DNA of 64,000 bases, from contig NZ_JAMRXH010000002.1 of NCBI RefSeq assembly GCF_023740735.1, forward strand, positions 434,001 to 498,000, read 5' to 3'. A model generated the notes under the pieces. It was not told the origin of the DNA, did no database searches, and saw nothing but the letters and a program-made list of their open reading frames with translations. The stretch comes from Nocardia sp. CDC159. Its GTDB lineage: Bacteria > Actinomycetota > Actinomycetes > Mycobacteriales > Mycobacteriaceae. Made by a program: the position numbers and the translations under genes. Positions 19,601-30,632 of this stretch are shown piece after piece; the stretch's first letter is position 1, and each line of letters starts with the position of its first letter.

Positions 19601-19613
19601 CGCGGTAGGACAC
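19572..19613 (-). CDS. Cys-Cys leader peptide upstream of cysteine dioxygenase
   Basis: A 13-codon ORF reads GTG-start SYRVSIQECCRG stop. It has two adjacent TGT codons, and their ends form one arm of the following 8-bp hairpin. A TAGACT hexamer lies exactly 7 nt before the GTG, so the ORF is probably leaderless. Polycysteine leaderless ORFs are known attenuators of sulfur-gene operons in mycobacteria. Placement before a cysteine dioxygenase-rhodanese operon fits that family. Stalling at the Cys codons would cover the arm that masks the dioxygenase ribosome binding site. Confidence 0.72.
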   Translation of the reverse strand: MSYRVSIQECCRG

Positions 19614-19620
19614 GGGCGAA

Positions 19621-19650
19621 AGTCTATGCAGACGGGCGGGCCGGGCACAA
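19621..19650 (-). promoter_or_regulatory. Promoter of the cysteine leader peptide operon
   Basis: On the transcribed strand TTGTGC (-35, 19650-19645) is followed by 18 nt and TAGACT (-10, 19626-19621). The leader peptide GTG is 7 nt after the hexamer, which places the transcript start at its first base. Confidence 0.65.
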
Positions 19651-19705
19651 GCATCCTGTTGGCTTCCCCACACGATCGGTGCCCCGCCGTTACGTCCCCG
19701 TGCCG

Positions 19706-20500
19706 CTACCGACGGCGCTGCTGATTGCGCTCGTACACCAGCCGCAGCCCGTCCAGCGTCAGATGCGGCTCATGATGTTCGATCGTCTCCGACTCCGGCA
19801 CGATCAGCGGGGCGGTGATCCCCGTGGCCACGATCGCCACCTCGTCCCCGGCGAAGGCGTCGAATTCGTCGCGGATGCGGTCGATCAGCCCGTCCACCAG
19901 CCCGGCGAAGCCGAAGACCGCGCCGGATTGGATGCATTCGAGGCTGTTCTTGCCCAACACCGAACGCGGGCGGGTCAGCTCGGCGCGCCGCAGCGCGGTG
20001 CGGGCCACCAGCGCCTCGGTCGCGATCTCCACGCCCGGCGCGATGCTGCCACCCAGGAATTCCCCCTTCGCCGAGACCAGGTCGACGCAGATGGCGGCCG
20101 GGCCGAAGTCGACGACGATGGCCGGGGAGTCGAAGCGATGGTAGGCCGCCAAACAGTTGACGATCCGATCGGCGCCCACCTCCTTCGGATTGTCCACCAG
20201 CAGGGGGATTCCCGTGCGCACCCCCGGCTCGACCAGCACATGCGGAACCTCGCCCCAGTACCGGCTCAGCATGGTGCGCAGCTCGCGCAGCACCGGCGCC
20301 ATGGTCGACAGCGCCGAGACGCCCACGACCTGATCGAGCCGATCGCCCACCAATCCGCGCACGTGCATGGCGAATTCGTCGGCGGTCAGCAGCGGATTGG
20401 TGTGCATGCGCCAGGTGTCCACCAGCTTCGCGTGCGAGCCGCTGCCCGAGAACAGCCCGATCTCGATGCTGGTATTGCGGACGTCGATGGTCAGCAGCAT
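19706..20500 (-). CDS. coaX: Type III pantothenate kinase
   Basis: 264 residues, ASKHA-fold kinase for the first step of coenzyme A synthesis. Collinear with M. tuberculosis CoaX through segments [37 protein letters not shown] and [15 protein letters not shown]. The phosphate loop reads DVRNT instead of the textbook DVGNT, and the second motif is [10 protein letters not shown] instead of DFGTATT. Mycobacterial CoaX carries similar changes and is reported as inactive or unclear in vivo, so activity is not certain. It follows panD by 16 bp in one operon. The ATG at MLLTIDVRN was chosen by family. Confidence 0.95.
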   Translation of the reverse strand: MLLTIDVRNTSIEIGLFSGSGSHAKLVDTWRMHTNPLLTADEFAMHVRGLVGDRLDQVVGVSALSTMAPVLRELRTMLSRYWGEVPHVLVEPGVRTGIPLLVDNPKEVGADRIVNCLAAYHRFDSPAIVVDFGPAAICVDLVSAKGEFLGGSIAPGVEIATEALVARTALRRAELTRPRSVLGKNSLECIQSGAVFGFAGLVDGLIDRIRDEFDAFAGDEVAIVATGITAPLIVPESETIEHHEPHLTLDGLRLVYERNQQRRR

Positions 20501-20516
20501 CGGCCCGTCCCGCCGC

Positions 20517-20936
20517 TCAGGCGAAGGTGAGGTTGCGCGGCGAGGACAGGCCCGACCCCTCCGGCGCATGCGCCGGATCCGAGCCCAGCTCGACCGGCCG
20601 GTTGCGCTCGTCGACGAAGACCACCCGGGGCCGGTAGTCGCGCAGTTCGGCCTCGTCCATCATGGCGTAGGCGATCAGGATCACCAGATCGCCCGGATGG
20701 ACGAGATGCGCCGCGGCGCCGTTGATTCCGATGACGCCGGACCCGCGCTCGCCCGCGATCACATAGGTCTCGAGCCGGGCGCCGTTGTCGATGTCGACGA
20801 TGCAGACCTGCTCACCCTCGAGCAGATCGGCCGCGTCCATCAGATCCGGATCCACGGTCACCGAGCCGACGTAGTGCAGATCGGCGTGCGTCACCGTGGC
20901 GCGGTGGATCTTGGATTTCATCATGGTGCGCAACAT
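20517..20936 (-). CDS. panD: Aspartate 1-decarboxylase
   Basis: 139 residues. The proenzyme cleaves itself at Gly24-Ser25 in [11 protein letters not shown], and Ser25 becomes the pyruvoyl cofactor. It makes beta-alanine from aspartate for pantothenate. Lys9 ([12 protein letters not shown]) and the Tyr/Asn segments of the family are present. The extended, disordered C-terminus ([13 protein letters not shown]) is the region linked to pyrazinoic-acid sensitivity in mycobacterial PanD. It lies 15 bp after panC. AAGG precedes the ATG by 9 nt. Confidence 0.98.
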   Translation of the reverse strand: MLRTMMKSKIHRATVTHADLHYVGSVTVDPDLMDAADLLEGEQVCIVDIDNGARLETYVIAGERGSGVIGINGAAAHLVHPGDLVILIAYAMMDEAELRDYRPRVVFVDERNRPVELGSDPAHAPEGSGLSSPRNLTFA

Positions 20937-20951
20937 CGTCGTCGCCTTTCG

Positions 20952-21968
20952 TTACGAGATCGCCTGTGCGGCAACGTCGGGTGTGGTGGGATGACCCGCG
21001 GCGGGAGCGACGGGACCGGAGGCGGCAGCCTGCGTAACCACGGAGGGACCAGCGGACGCCGCATCGGATACAGCCGGAACGCCGACCGTGACGGCCATGT
21101 TGTCGATGAGCCGGGTGCCGCCGATGCGGGCGGCCACCAGCAGGCGGGTATTGCCGCTCGCGGGGATCTCGCCCAGATCGGCCCCGCGCAGTTCCAGATA
21201 GTCGACGTCGATCTCGGGCTTGGTGTCGAGCACGGCGCGCGCGGCGGCGAGCACGCCCTCCGGGCCGAGGCCCGCGGCGTGGCGGCCCGCGGCCAGCGCG
21301 GCCGACAGGGTCGTCGCGAGTTCGCGCTGGGCGGGATCGAGATAGCGATTGCGCGAGGACATCGCCAGCCCGTCGCGCTCGCGGACGGTGGCGACCGGAA
21401 CGATCTTCACCTCGAAGTTCAAGTCCCGCACCATTTCCCGGATCAGCGTCAGCTGCTGATAGTCCTTCTCGCCGAAGAACGCCTCGTGCGGGCGGGCGAT
21501 TTGCAGCAGCTTGGCGACCACGGTCAGCACCCCGGCGAAATGGGTCGGGCGGCTGCGACCCTCGAGTTCGGCGCCCAGCGGCCCGGGTTCTACGGCGGTG
21601 CGCGGGCCGTTCGGATACATCTCGGCGGCGCTGGGTGCGAACACCAGCTCCACACCCTCCCCGCGCAGCAGTTCGACATCGGCGTCCAGGGTGCGCGGGT
21701 ATTTGTCGAGATCCTCGTTCGCGCCGAACTGCAGCGGATTGACGAAGATCGACACGATCACGACCTGATTGGTGCGCTTCGCGCGGCGCACCAGTTCCAG
21801 ATGACCCTCGTGCAGCGCGCCCATCGTGGGCACCAGCGCGACCTTGCGGCCCACCGAGCGCAGCGCATTCGACACGGCCGACATCCTGGCCGGATCACGC
21901 AGCACGGTCAGCTCGCCCGGTTTGTAGGACCCGCGCAGCGCCAGCAGGCGGGAGTTCGGATCGGCCAT
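20952..21968 (-). CDS. panC: Pantothenate synthetase
   Basis: 338 residues; ATP-dependent ligation of pantoate and beta-alanine. The nucleotidyl-transferase motifs are [17 protein letters not shown] (HxGH), [21 protein letters not shown] and MSSRNRYL (KMSKS-like). A 45-residue Ala/Pro/Ser-rich tail extends past the usual length and looks disordered. The start shares one base with the stop of the DUF2520 gene, so the two are coupled. It supplies the pathway together with panD downstream. Confidence 0.98.
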   Translation of the reverse strand: MADPNSRLLALRGSYKPGELTVLRDPARMSAVSNALRSVGRKVALVPTMGALHEGHLELVRRAKRTNQVVIVSIFVNPLQFGANEDLDKYPRTLDADVELLRGEGVELVFAPSAAEMYPNGPRTAVEPGPLGAELEGRSRPTHFAGVLTVVAKLLQIARPHEAFFGEKDYQQLTLIREMVRDLNFEVKIVPVATVRERDGLAMSSRNRYLDPAQRELATTLSAALAAGRHAAGLGPEGVLAAARAVLDTKPEIDVDYLELRGADLGEIPASGNTRLLVAARIGGTRLIDNMAVTVGVPAVSDAASAGPSVVTQAAASGPVAPAAGHPTTPDVAAQAIS

Positions 21969-22894
21969 CAGTGACCCTCCAGCAGTTCGATCAGGGCGGG
22001 ATTGGTACGGGCCAGCTCGGCGGTGCGTAGCGACAGCGCGCGATAGCCCGCGGCCAGCCGGGGGTCGACTTCGGTCAGGGCCCGCAGATGTTTCGCCACG
22101 GCGTCGGCGTCGCCACGAGCGACCGGTCCGGTCAGCGCGGCCTGCCCGCGGCGCAGCGCGTTGTCCAGCGCCGCCGAGGCCAGCGGGGCGAGCATGCGCT
22201 CGGCCAGGCCGCCCGGCTGCTCGTCGACCAACTGCTGGCCGAGCAGGCCCGGGCCCGCGAGCGCGTCCCGCAGGGCGGCCACCGCGTCCACGATCAGCGT
22301 GACGAGGTGATTGCTGCCGTGCGCGAGGGCGGCGTGGTACAGCGCGCGATGCTCCTCGGTCACCCGCACCGGCTCGCCGCCCATCTCGATCACCAGCGAC
22401 TGCGCGATCGCGTAGCCGACCTCGTCGGCGGCGGTGATGCCGAAGCAGGCGTTGCCGAGCCGGGCGAGGTCCTCGTCGTGGCCGGTGAACGTCATGGCCG
22501 GATGGACGGCCAGCGGCCGCGCGCCGCGCTCGGTCAGTGGGGCCAGCACGCCGATGCCGTTGGCGCCGGAGGTGTGCAGCACGATCGTGCCCGGCCGCAC
22601 CACGCCCGCGGTGGCCAAACCCGTTACCAGGCCGGGCAGTTCGGCATCCGGCACCGCCAGCACCAGCAGCTCGCTGCGCGCGGCCACCTGCTCGGCGGGC
22701 AGGATTCGCGAATCCGGCAGCCGGGTGCGGGCGCGCTGGCGTGAGGCGTCGGAGATGGCCGAGACGCCGAAGACGATGTGCCCGGCACGCTCGAGTGCCG
22801 AACCCAGTGCGGAACCCACGCGTCCCGCCGAGACGATTCCCACCGTCAGTCGTGCAGGCGCAGGGTCACTCCCAGAATTACCTGAGGTCACCAT
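21968..22894 (-). CDS. Rossmann-like/DUF2520 protein, possible ketopantoate reductase
   Basis: 308 residues. The N-terminal Rossmann nucleotide-binding fold starts at [17 protein letters not shown], and the C-terminal helical DUF2520 domain includes [19 protein letters not shown]. The fold resembles ketopantoate reductases and 6-phosphogluconate-type dehydrogenases. The homolog precedes panC in mycobacteria. Coupling to panC-panD-coaX by 1-bp overlap suggests it could supply pantoate, as reported for the alternative reductase PanG in other bacteria. This function is inference; the window contains no classical panE or panB. Confidence 0.9.
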   Translation of the reverse strand: MVTSGNSGSDPAPARLTVGIVSAGRVGSALGSALERAGHIVFGVSAISDASRQRARTRLPDSRILPAEQVAARSELLVLAVPDAELPGLVTGLATAGVVRPGTIVLHTSGANGIGVLAPLTERGARPLAVHPAMTFTGHDEDLARLGNACFGITAADEVGYAIAQSLVIEMGGEPVRVTEEHRALYHAALAHGSNHLVTLIVDAVAALRDALAGPGLLGQQLVDEQPGGLAERMLAPLASAALDNALRRGQAALTGPVARGDADAVAKHLRALTEVDPRLAAGYRALSLRTAELARTNPALIELLEGH

Positions 22895-23003
22895 TGTCCT
22901 CTCGATGTCGTTCCAGTCCCGCCGTGCGGGTACCGGACGTTACCGAGTCGAGGATAGGGCCGCGGCCGCGGCGCGCACAGGGCCGGGGCCGGTGATATTC
23001 ACC

Positions 23004-23894
23004 TCAGCGCCCGCCCTGCTCCGAGCGCAGGTTGGCCATGATCTCCGCGACCGAGAGCCTGCGGCCCGGGGAGTCCTCGCCGTCCTCGCTCTCGGCGCGG
23101 CGACGGCGGCGGGAGCCCGCGGTGCCGATCGGGCCGCGCCGCTCGGGGGCGGGGCGGGCGGGCGACTCGTCGGCGGGCAGGCGTTCGGGCGGGGCCTGCT
23201 TCGGCGCGACCGATTCGGATTCGGATTCGGGCTCGGGATCGGACTGCTCGGGCGAGACGACGGCCGTCTCGGCGGTCACCGGATCGTCGTAGGGGCTGGC
23301 GAAGGCCGGTGGCTCGGGGTGGTCGGAGTCGAAGACCGGGGTCACGTTCAGCGGTACGGCGGGCGCGTTCCACGCGTCCCAGGTGTCGGTTTCCCGCGAG
23401 TTATCGTTCGCCGCATCGGGACTGGGCAGTTCCTGCAGCCGGACGGCATCGGCGTGCAGAGCGGGGCGCGGATTCGGCAGGTCGCCGTCGAACAGTCGCT
23501 GCAGACTCTCTCGCAGCACGGCGAGCTCGCCGCGCAGCGCGGCCAGTTCGGCCGCGTCGGCGCCCACCTCCCGTCGCACCCGCTCCTCGACGCTCAGCTC
23601 GTATTCGCGGCGCGCGCTGATCTCCCGCTCCAGTTGCAGTTCGTACACCGTCTGCAGGTTCTGCGCCCGGACCTGATCGAGGGCGGCCTCGCGCCGGTAT
23701 CTGGTCGCGGCCAGCGCGCCGATCACCGCGGCCCACAGCGCGATCACCAGGCCGACCCGGACCAGTTGCAAGCTGTTGCTGAAAATCAGAAACACGCTGG
23801 CTACCAGTCCGAGCAGGCTCAGGACTCCGACGACGAACTTTCCCGCGTCATCCCGCCTGCTACGGGAAGTACTGCTACGGGCGGGTGACACCAT
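23004..23894 (-). CDS. DUF6779-like membrane protein with acidic disordered tail
   Basis: 296 residues, corresponding by position to M. tuberculosis Rv3604c. Two membrane helices near the N-terminus (VVGVLSLLGLVASVFLIF and VGLVIALWAAVIGALA) are followed by a coiled coil (about 68-130, rich in Arg/Glu) and a long acidic, Pro-rich linker with an Glu-Ser repeat. It ends in a short conserved helix (RRLSVAEIMANLRSEQ). Function is unknown. Synteny between folate and pantothenate genes is conserved in the order. It starts 109 bp upstream of the DUF2520 gene on the same strand. Confidence 0.82.
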   Translation of the reverse strand: MVSPARSSTSRSRRDDAGKFVVGVLSLLGLVASVFLIFSNSLQLVRVGLVIALWAAVIGALAATRYRREAALDQVRAQNLQTVYELQLEREISARREYELSVEERVRREVGADAAELAALRGELAVLRESLQRLFDGDLPNPRPALHADAVRLQELPSPDAANDNSRETDTWDAWNAPAVPLNVTPVFDSDHPEPPAFASPYDDPVTAETAVVSPEQSDPEPESESESVAPKQAPPERLPADESPARPAPERRGPIGTAGSRRRRRAESEDGEDSPGRRLSVAEIMANLRSEQGGR

Positions 23895-23964
23895 GACCGC
23901 GAGGATAGCTCGGTTGACAGGTTCCGGCTCGAAGCCGGATCGGTGATTCCGGCACGATTATTTG

Positions 23965-24444
23965 CTAAGAGGTTGCCGGTTCGTCGGGTGGTTCATTCGG
24001 CGCGCGACAGCAATACTCCAGCCACAGCGCCGCGGCTACCAGCGCCGCCCCCGCGACCAGGCCCACGAGGGCGCCGGGGGTGTCGGCCGCGGCCGCGCGC
24101 AGCGTCGACCGCTGCGGGAACACCCAGATCAGAAAGCCCAGCCACACCCCCGCGGCCAGCGAACCCACCAGCGCCGAGGCCTTGGCCAGCGCGACCGCCC
24201 GCGCCGCGGTGATGGGGTGCAGCTGTTTGGGCCCGTCCCCGATCCGATCGTCGTTGACCCGGGTGCGAATCACGAAGGCCAGCACGGCCTCCAGCGCCGC
24301 CACCGGGTACAGCGAGGCCCCCGCGAGCACCGAGATCGGCGGAAAGCTGGAATACGCCCAGCGCGTGGCGATCCACGCCACGACCGCGGCCAGCAGCACA
24401 TTCGCGGTCAGATCCAGCGCCCGCGTCGGTTTCATCACGTTCAT
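23965..24444 (-). CDS. DUF3180 membrane protein
   Basis: 159 residues with four membrane helices (ANVLLAAVVAWIATRWAY, PISVLAGASLYPVAALEAVL, ALVGSLAAGVWLGFLIWVF, LVGLVAGAALVAAALWLEY). The segment MKPTRALDLTAN opens the DUF3180 family, found downstream of folK in actinobacteria (Rv3605c position). Its start overlaps the folK stop by ATGA. An in-frame ATG three codons later is an alternative. Role unknown; a membrane partner for the folate operon products has not been shown. Confidence 0.88.
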   Translation of the reverse strand: MNVMKPTRALDLTANVLLAAVVAWIATRWAYSSFPPISVLAGASLYPVAALEAVLAFVIRTRVNDDRIGDGPKQLHPITAARAVALAKASALVGSLAAGVWLGFLIWVFPQRSTLRAAAADTPGALVGLVAGAALVAAALWLEYCCRAPNEPPDEPATS

Positions 24445-24977
24445 GGCCGGGCCGCTCGCAGGGTGAGTTCGGTGATGCGCACGCCTTCGATCTCCGCGGC
24501 GGCCAGTTCCGCCAGCCAGTCCCGAATCGGCCGGGCCCGCCCCTGCGCCTCGAGCACCGCGTCCGGCTCCACCTCGAGCCAGGGCACCAGGACGAAGGCG
24601 CGATTGTGCGCCTGCGGATGCGGCAGCGTCAGCGTGGGATCGGTGCTGCGGACCACGCGCAGCCCCTCCGGCCGTCGCTCGGCACACCAGAGGACATCCA
24701 CATCGAGCGTCCGGGCGCCCCAGCGCACCTCGCGCATCCGCCCGGCGGCCCGCTCGAGCTCCTGTCCGCGATGCAGCCAGTCCCGCGGCCCGGCGGCCGG
24801 ATCGTCCACCACCAGTACGGCATTCAGATAATGCTGCTGCGGCACGCCGCCCCAGGGCGCGGTCGAATACACCGATGACGCCGCGACCACATGCGCGGCG
24901 AGGGCATCGACGACGCTGCGCAGGTGGGCCAGGCGATCGCCGAGGTTGGATCCGATCGACAGCACGGCGCGGCTCAT
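24441..24977 (-). CDS. folK: 6-hydroxymethyl-7,8-dihydropterin pyrophosphokinase
   Basis: 178 residues of the HPPK fold. The opening is VLSIGSNLGDRLAHL, pterin-binding and ATP-binding residues lie in YSTAPWGGVPQQHYLN and GARTLDVDVLW, and catalytic region PHPQAHNRAFVLVPW follows. It pyrophosphorylates the pterin alcohol for FolP. It follows folB by 13 bp and shares ATGA with the DUF3180 gene. Confidence 0.97.
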   Translation of the reverse strand: MSRAVLSIGSNLGDRLAHLRSVVDALAAHVVAASSVYSTAPWGGVPQQHYLNAVLVVDDPAAGPRDWLHRGQELERAAGRMREVRWGARTLDVDVLWCAERRPEGLRVVRSTDPTLTLPHPQAHNRAFVLVPWLEVEPDAVLEAQGRARPIRDWLAELAAAEIEGVRITELTLRAARP

Positions 24978-24990
24978 CGCAGGACCTCGC

Positions 24991-25407
24991 TCACGCGATC
25001 ACCCCGGTGTGCGCACCGGAATCCACGGCGGAGTTCTCGCGCGGATCCCGCCTGCGGGTGGCCACCACCCGGACATCGTCGAAGGTGTGCGGAATCGGGG
25101 CGGACGGCTTGTGCACGACCACCTCGGCGGCGGCAATGCGCGGATCGGTCATGATGTCGTCGGCGATCTCGGACACCACCGTCTCGATCAGGTTGCGCGG
25201 TCGGCCCCGCACGATGTCGACCGCACGCCCGGCCAGTTCGCCGTAGTCGACGGTGGCCGAAAGGTCGTCGGTGGCAGCGGCTTTCGCGAAATCCAGCCAT
25301 AGAGTGATGTCGACGACGAACTCCTGGCCGTCGCGGCGCTCGAAATCGAAGCAGCCGTGGTGACCGTGGGCGCGCAGCCCGCGCAGTTCGATGCGATCGG
25401 TGCTCAC
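24991..25407 (-). CDS. folB: Dihydroneopterin aldolase
   Basis: 138 residues. [20 protein letters not shown] carries the family opening, the Glu of the pterin site is near [11 protein letters not shown], and the catalytic Lys lies in [17 protein letters not shown]. It converts dihydroneopterin to the hydroxymethyl pterin and glycolaldehyde as an octameric tunnel-fold enzyme. The GTG start overlaps the folP stop (GTGA). It has a longer C-terminus than the 120-residue norm. Confidence 0.97.
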   Translation of the reverse strand: MSTDRIELRGLRAHGHHGCFDFERRDGQEFVVDITLWLDFAKAAATDDLSATVDYGELAGRAVDIVRGRPRNLIETVVSEIADDIMTDPRIAAAEVVVHKPSAPIPHTFDDVRVVATRRRDPRENSAVDSGAHTGVIA

Positions 25408-26288
25408 TGCACTCCCTGTCGGACTCGTTCGGCCCGCCGCCAGGCGTCGGCGACGGCGATGGCATCCACCGAGGCGCGCACATCGTGGACCCGCACGCCC
25501 CACGCGCCGTGCCGCGCGGCCAGGGCCGAGATGGTGGCCGTGGCGGTCTCGCGGCCGTCGGGCGGGCGCGGGCCGTCGGCATCGGCCAGCAGCGCGCCGA
25601 GGAAGCGCTTGCGGGAGGCGCCGATGAGGATGGGCAGCCCGTGCGCGGTGAGTTCGGGCAGCGCGCCCAGCAGGGCCCAGTTGTGCTCGGCGTTCTTGGC
25701 GAAGCCCAGGCCGGGATCGAGCACCAGCCGGTCGGGGTGCACGCCCGCGGCCATGGCCAGATCCACCTGCATGGACAGCTCGTCCATCACCTCGGTGACG
25801 ACATCGTCGTAGTGCTCGGCCGGGCCGATGTGGCGATAGTCCGCGCCCGCGCGCCAATGCATGAGGATCCACGGCACCTCGGCCGCGGCGACGACCTTGA
25901 CCATATCCGGATCGGCACGCCCGCCGGATACGTCGTTGACCACCGACACCCCCGCCGCGATCGCGGCCTCGGCGACCGCGGCACGCATGGTGTCCACGCT
26001 GGTCGGCACGCCCGCGGCGACCAGGTCGTGAATGACCGGGACCACCCGCGCGGCCTCGGTCGCCGGATCGATGCGGACGGCGCCCGGGCGGGTGGACTCC
26101 CCGCCCACGTCGACGATGTCCGCACCCGCCTCGTACAGCGCGATGCCGTGCGCGACGGCCAGACCCGGATCCAGGTATCGACCGCCGTCGGAGAACGAAT
26201 CGCTGGTGACGTTGACCACGCCCATCACCACACACGATCGCCCGCCGCGCGGGGTGACGAGTCGTCCGGACACCGCCAGCTCACTCAC
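25404..26288 (-). CDS. folP: Dihydropteroate synthase
   Basis: 294 residues, TIM barrel. Loop 1 is [16 protein letters not shown], loop 2 is [17 protein letters not shown], and the pterin/sulfonamide-site segments [10 protein letters not shown] and [12 protein letters not shown] are intact. It joins para-aminobenzoate to the pterin diphosphate and is the sulfonamide target; the standard motif residues show no obvious resistance change. The GTG start overlaps the folE stop (GTGA), which is preferred over the first in-frame internal ATG. Confidence 0.97.
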   Translation of the reverse strand: MSELAVSGRLVTPRGGRSCVVMGVVNVTSDSFSDGGRYLDPGLAVAHGIALYEAGADIVDVGGESTRPGAVRIDPATEAARVVPVIHDLVAAGVPTSVDTMRAAVAEAAIAAGVSVVNDVSGGRADPDMVKVVAAAEVPWILMHWRAGADYRHIGPAEHYDDVVTEVMDELSMQVDLAMAAGVHPDRLVLDPGLGFAKNAEHNWALLGALPELTAHGLPILIGASRKRFLGALLADADGPRPPDGRETATATISALAARHGAWGVRVHDVRASVDAIAVADAWRRAERVRQGVQ

Positions 26289-26920
26289 TTCCGCAGGATC
26301 AGATCGAGGGCCTCGGCGCGGGAGGACGCACTGCTCTGCAGCAGCCCGCGCACGGCCGAGGTGGTGGTGCTGGCGCCGGGCTTGCGAATGCCGCGCATGG
26401 CCATGCACAGATGTTCGGCCTCGATCACCACGATCGCGCCGCGCGGATCCAGCTTGCGCATGACCGCGTCGACGATCTGACTGGTCAGCCGCTCCTGGAC
26501 CTGCGGGCGCTTGGCGTACAGGTCGACCAGCCGGGCCAGCTTGGACAGGCCGGTGACGCGCCCGTGCGGACCCGGGATGTAGCCGACGTGCGCGACGCCG
26601 TGGAAGGAAACCAGATGATGTTCGCAGGTCGAGTACATCGGGATGTCGCGCACCAGGACCAGTTCCTGATGTCCCTCGTCGAAGGTGGTGTTCAGCACCG
26701 AATCGGGTTCGGTGTAGAGCCCGGCGAACATCTCGCGGTAGGCGCGCGCGACCCGGCCCGGGGTGTCGAGCAGCCCCGGGCGATCCGGATCCTCGCCGAC
26801 GGCGAGCAACAGTTCCCGCACCGCCGCCTCCGCGCGCTCCTGGTCGAACAGGCGGCCGGTCTCGACGGCGATCAGAGCGTCGGAGTCGGGTTCTGCGATG
26901 GCACGGTTGTTCGCCGACAC
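26285..26920 (-). CDS. folE: GTP cyclohydrolase I
   Basis: 211 residues. The T-fold enzyme opens GTP for the folate pathway. Zinc ligands are in [13 protein letters not shown] and [17 protein letters not shown] start with GGAGG about 9 nt upstream. It heads the fol run folE-folP-folB-folK-DUF3180, in which most junctions are 4-bp overlaps. It lies 109 bp downstream of ftsH, with a hairpin between the two, so it may have partial readthrough from ftsH plus its own promoter. Confidence 0.98.
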   Translation of the reverse strand: MSANNRAIAEPDSDALIAVETGRLFDQERAEAAVRELLLAVGEDPDRPGLLDTPGRVARAYREMFAGLYTEPDSVLNTTFDEGHQELVLVRDIPMYSTCEHHLVSFHGVAHVGYIPGPHGRVTGLSKLARLVDLYAKRPQVQERLTSQIVDAVMRKLDPRGAIVVIEAEHLCMAMRGIRKPGASTTTSAVRGLLQSSASSRAEALDLILRK

Positions 26921-26962
26921 TCGAGGACACCTCCAAAAAAATCTGTGTACGTGGTGCCCGTT

Positions 26963-26984
26963 GGCACCGGCCGCAGCCGGTGCC
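26963..26984 (-). terminator. Hairpin between ftsH and folE
   Basis: GGCACCGGC-CGCA-GCCGGTGCC is a perfect 9-bp stem with a 4-nt loop. On the ftsH strand a run of seven T follows 21 nt later and abuts the folE Shine-Dalgarno. The gap makes it a weak or partial terminator. Confidence 0.5.
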
Positions 26985-27029
26985 GGTTACCTCTCGGCAC
27001 CTCGACCGTCGAGCCTAATCACCGACCGG

Positions 27030-29381
<2,352 letters not shown>

Positions 29382-29698
29382 AGAGCGTCGGCCGGCGGGC
29401 CAGTCCTTTCCGGTAATTCCGGTTCGTGCCTACGATGCATCGGGCGGGTGCCGTATCCGCAACCGGACCGACCGGGTGCGACCGAACGGATGCGGACAAG
29501 CCACGTTACCGCGTACGGTCTACTCGATACATCGCGCACCTGATGCAGTTCGACAAGTAAACGGTCGGAGAACAGCGGTGGTTCCCGGCCTGTGCTCGAA
29601 CCGACACGAACACCGTGCGTTCGGTGTCGGACCCAGCGGTCACAATGATGACATGCCAGTCCCATTGTGATCGACGACACAACAAGAGTGCAGGGGGT
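29382..29698. promoter_or_regulatory. Divergent promoter region, ftsH and a PH-like gene
   Basis: 317 bp without a gene between two divergent starts. It must hold both promoters. I see no strong palindrome or riboswitch-like element. Confidence 0.4.
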
Positions 29699-30613
29699 AT
29701 GGACATAGTCGAGTTACGGACACCCACAGCGATACTGCGCCACGGCAACGGTCGACTGCAGGTCCTCAGGCCCGGCTCGGACGGCGAGCGAGTGCTCGAC
29801 GTGCCGGTCTCCGACCTGCTCAAGGTCCGGCTGAACCGCCGGACCGACGATGCCGTCGTCATCGAGATCTACCTTCGCTATCCGACCTCGCTGCTCACCG
29901 GAATTCCGGCCGACCGCACCCCGCTGCCGGTGCTGATCGCCGAGCACGACGTGCCGGCGGCCACCGTGATCGTGGAGCGGATCAATACCCAGATCACGGC
30001 CACCCAGCGCATCGATATGTCCGTACCCGACCTGAATCCGCCCGCCCCGGTCTGGGGCAAAACGGGTCCGACCCGCGCCGATGTGGATCGCGCGGTGCGC
30101 CGGATGGCCCCGCGCCGGGAGACCCGCACGGCCGTGACCACGCTGCATCAACTGGTCACCCCGGAGGAGTTCGCACTGGAGACCGCGCTGGTCTCCGCCG
30201 AGCCGCCCGCCGGACGGGGCCGGGGTCTGCTCGCGGTCACCACCCAGCGGCTGCTGTTCGTCTCCGTCGGGCCGGGCGAGCGCTACGCCCACGAGCTGCC
30301 GGTGGCCGCACTGATGTCGGCGCGCTCGGTCGATTCGGCCGCCGGCGGCGAGTCCGGTATCGAGGTGTGCGACGGCAATATGACCCTGCGTTTCACCGGC
30401 ACCGACCGCGCCGATACCGAACGCGTGGTCGGCGCGCTCACCTTCGCCATTCAGCGCGAGGCCGCCGACGGGGCCGTGGCCCCGCCCGATCCCGGCGTCG
30501 CCCAGCTGTATTCGGAGTGGGAGCTGCTGGTGGAGCGGCATTCACTGGGGATGGTCGACGATTCCCAGTTCCAGCGCTACGGCCGCGGCATACTGCGCTC
30601 GCTGCCGGACTGA
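29699..30613 (+). CDS. Conserved protein with PH-like and SHOCT-like segments
   Basis: 304 residues, not recognised as a named protein. The N-terminal half is beta-rich (LRHGNGRLQVLRPGS, VSDLLKVRLNRRTDD). A middle segment (LLAVTTQRLLFVSVG to LPVAALMSARSV) looks like a bacterial PH-like domain. The C-terminus (LYSEWELLVERHSLGMVDD) resembles a SHOCT module. There is no signal peptide or membrane helix. The ATG follows an AGGGGG run at close range. Position is divergent from ftsH, but no functional link is shown. Confidence 0.75.
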   Translation: MDIVELRTPTAILRHGNGRLQVLRPGSDGERVLDVPVSDLLKVRLNRRTDDAVVIEIYLRYPTSLLTGIPADRTPLPVLIAEHDVPAATVIVERINTQITATQRIDMSVPDLNPPAPVWGKTGPTRADVDRAVRRMAPRRETRTAVTTLHQLVTPEEFALETALVSAEPPAGRGRGLLAVTTQRLLFVSVGPGERYAHELPVAALMSARSVDSAAGGESGIEVCDGNMTLRFTGTDRADTERVVGALTFAIQREAADGAVAPPDPGVAQLYSEWELLVERHSLGMVDDSQFQRYGRGILRSLPD

Positions 30614-30632
30614 CCCGGGCGCGGCGCGCCCG

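Noticed and set aside
25404-26936. 510-codon folP frame
   Set aside because: It runs back through folE in another frame; folP starts at the GTG overlapping the folE stop.
26934-26984. Strong intrinsic terminator after ftsH
   Set aside because: The T-run is 21 nt from the hairpin, so only a partial terminator was called.
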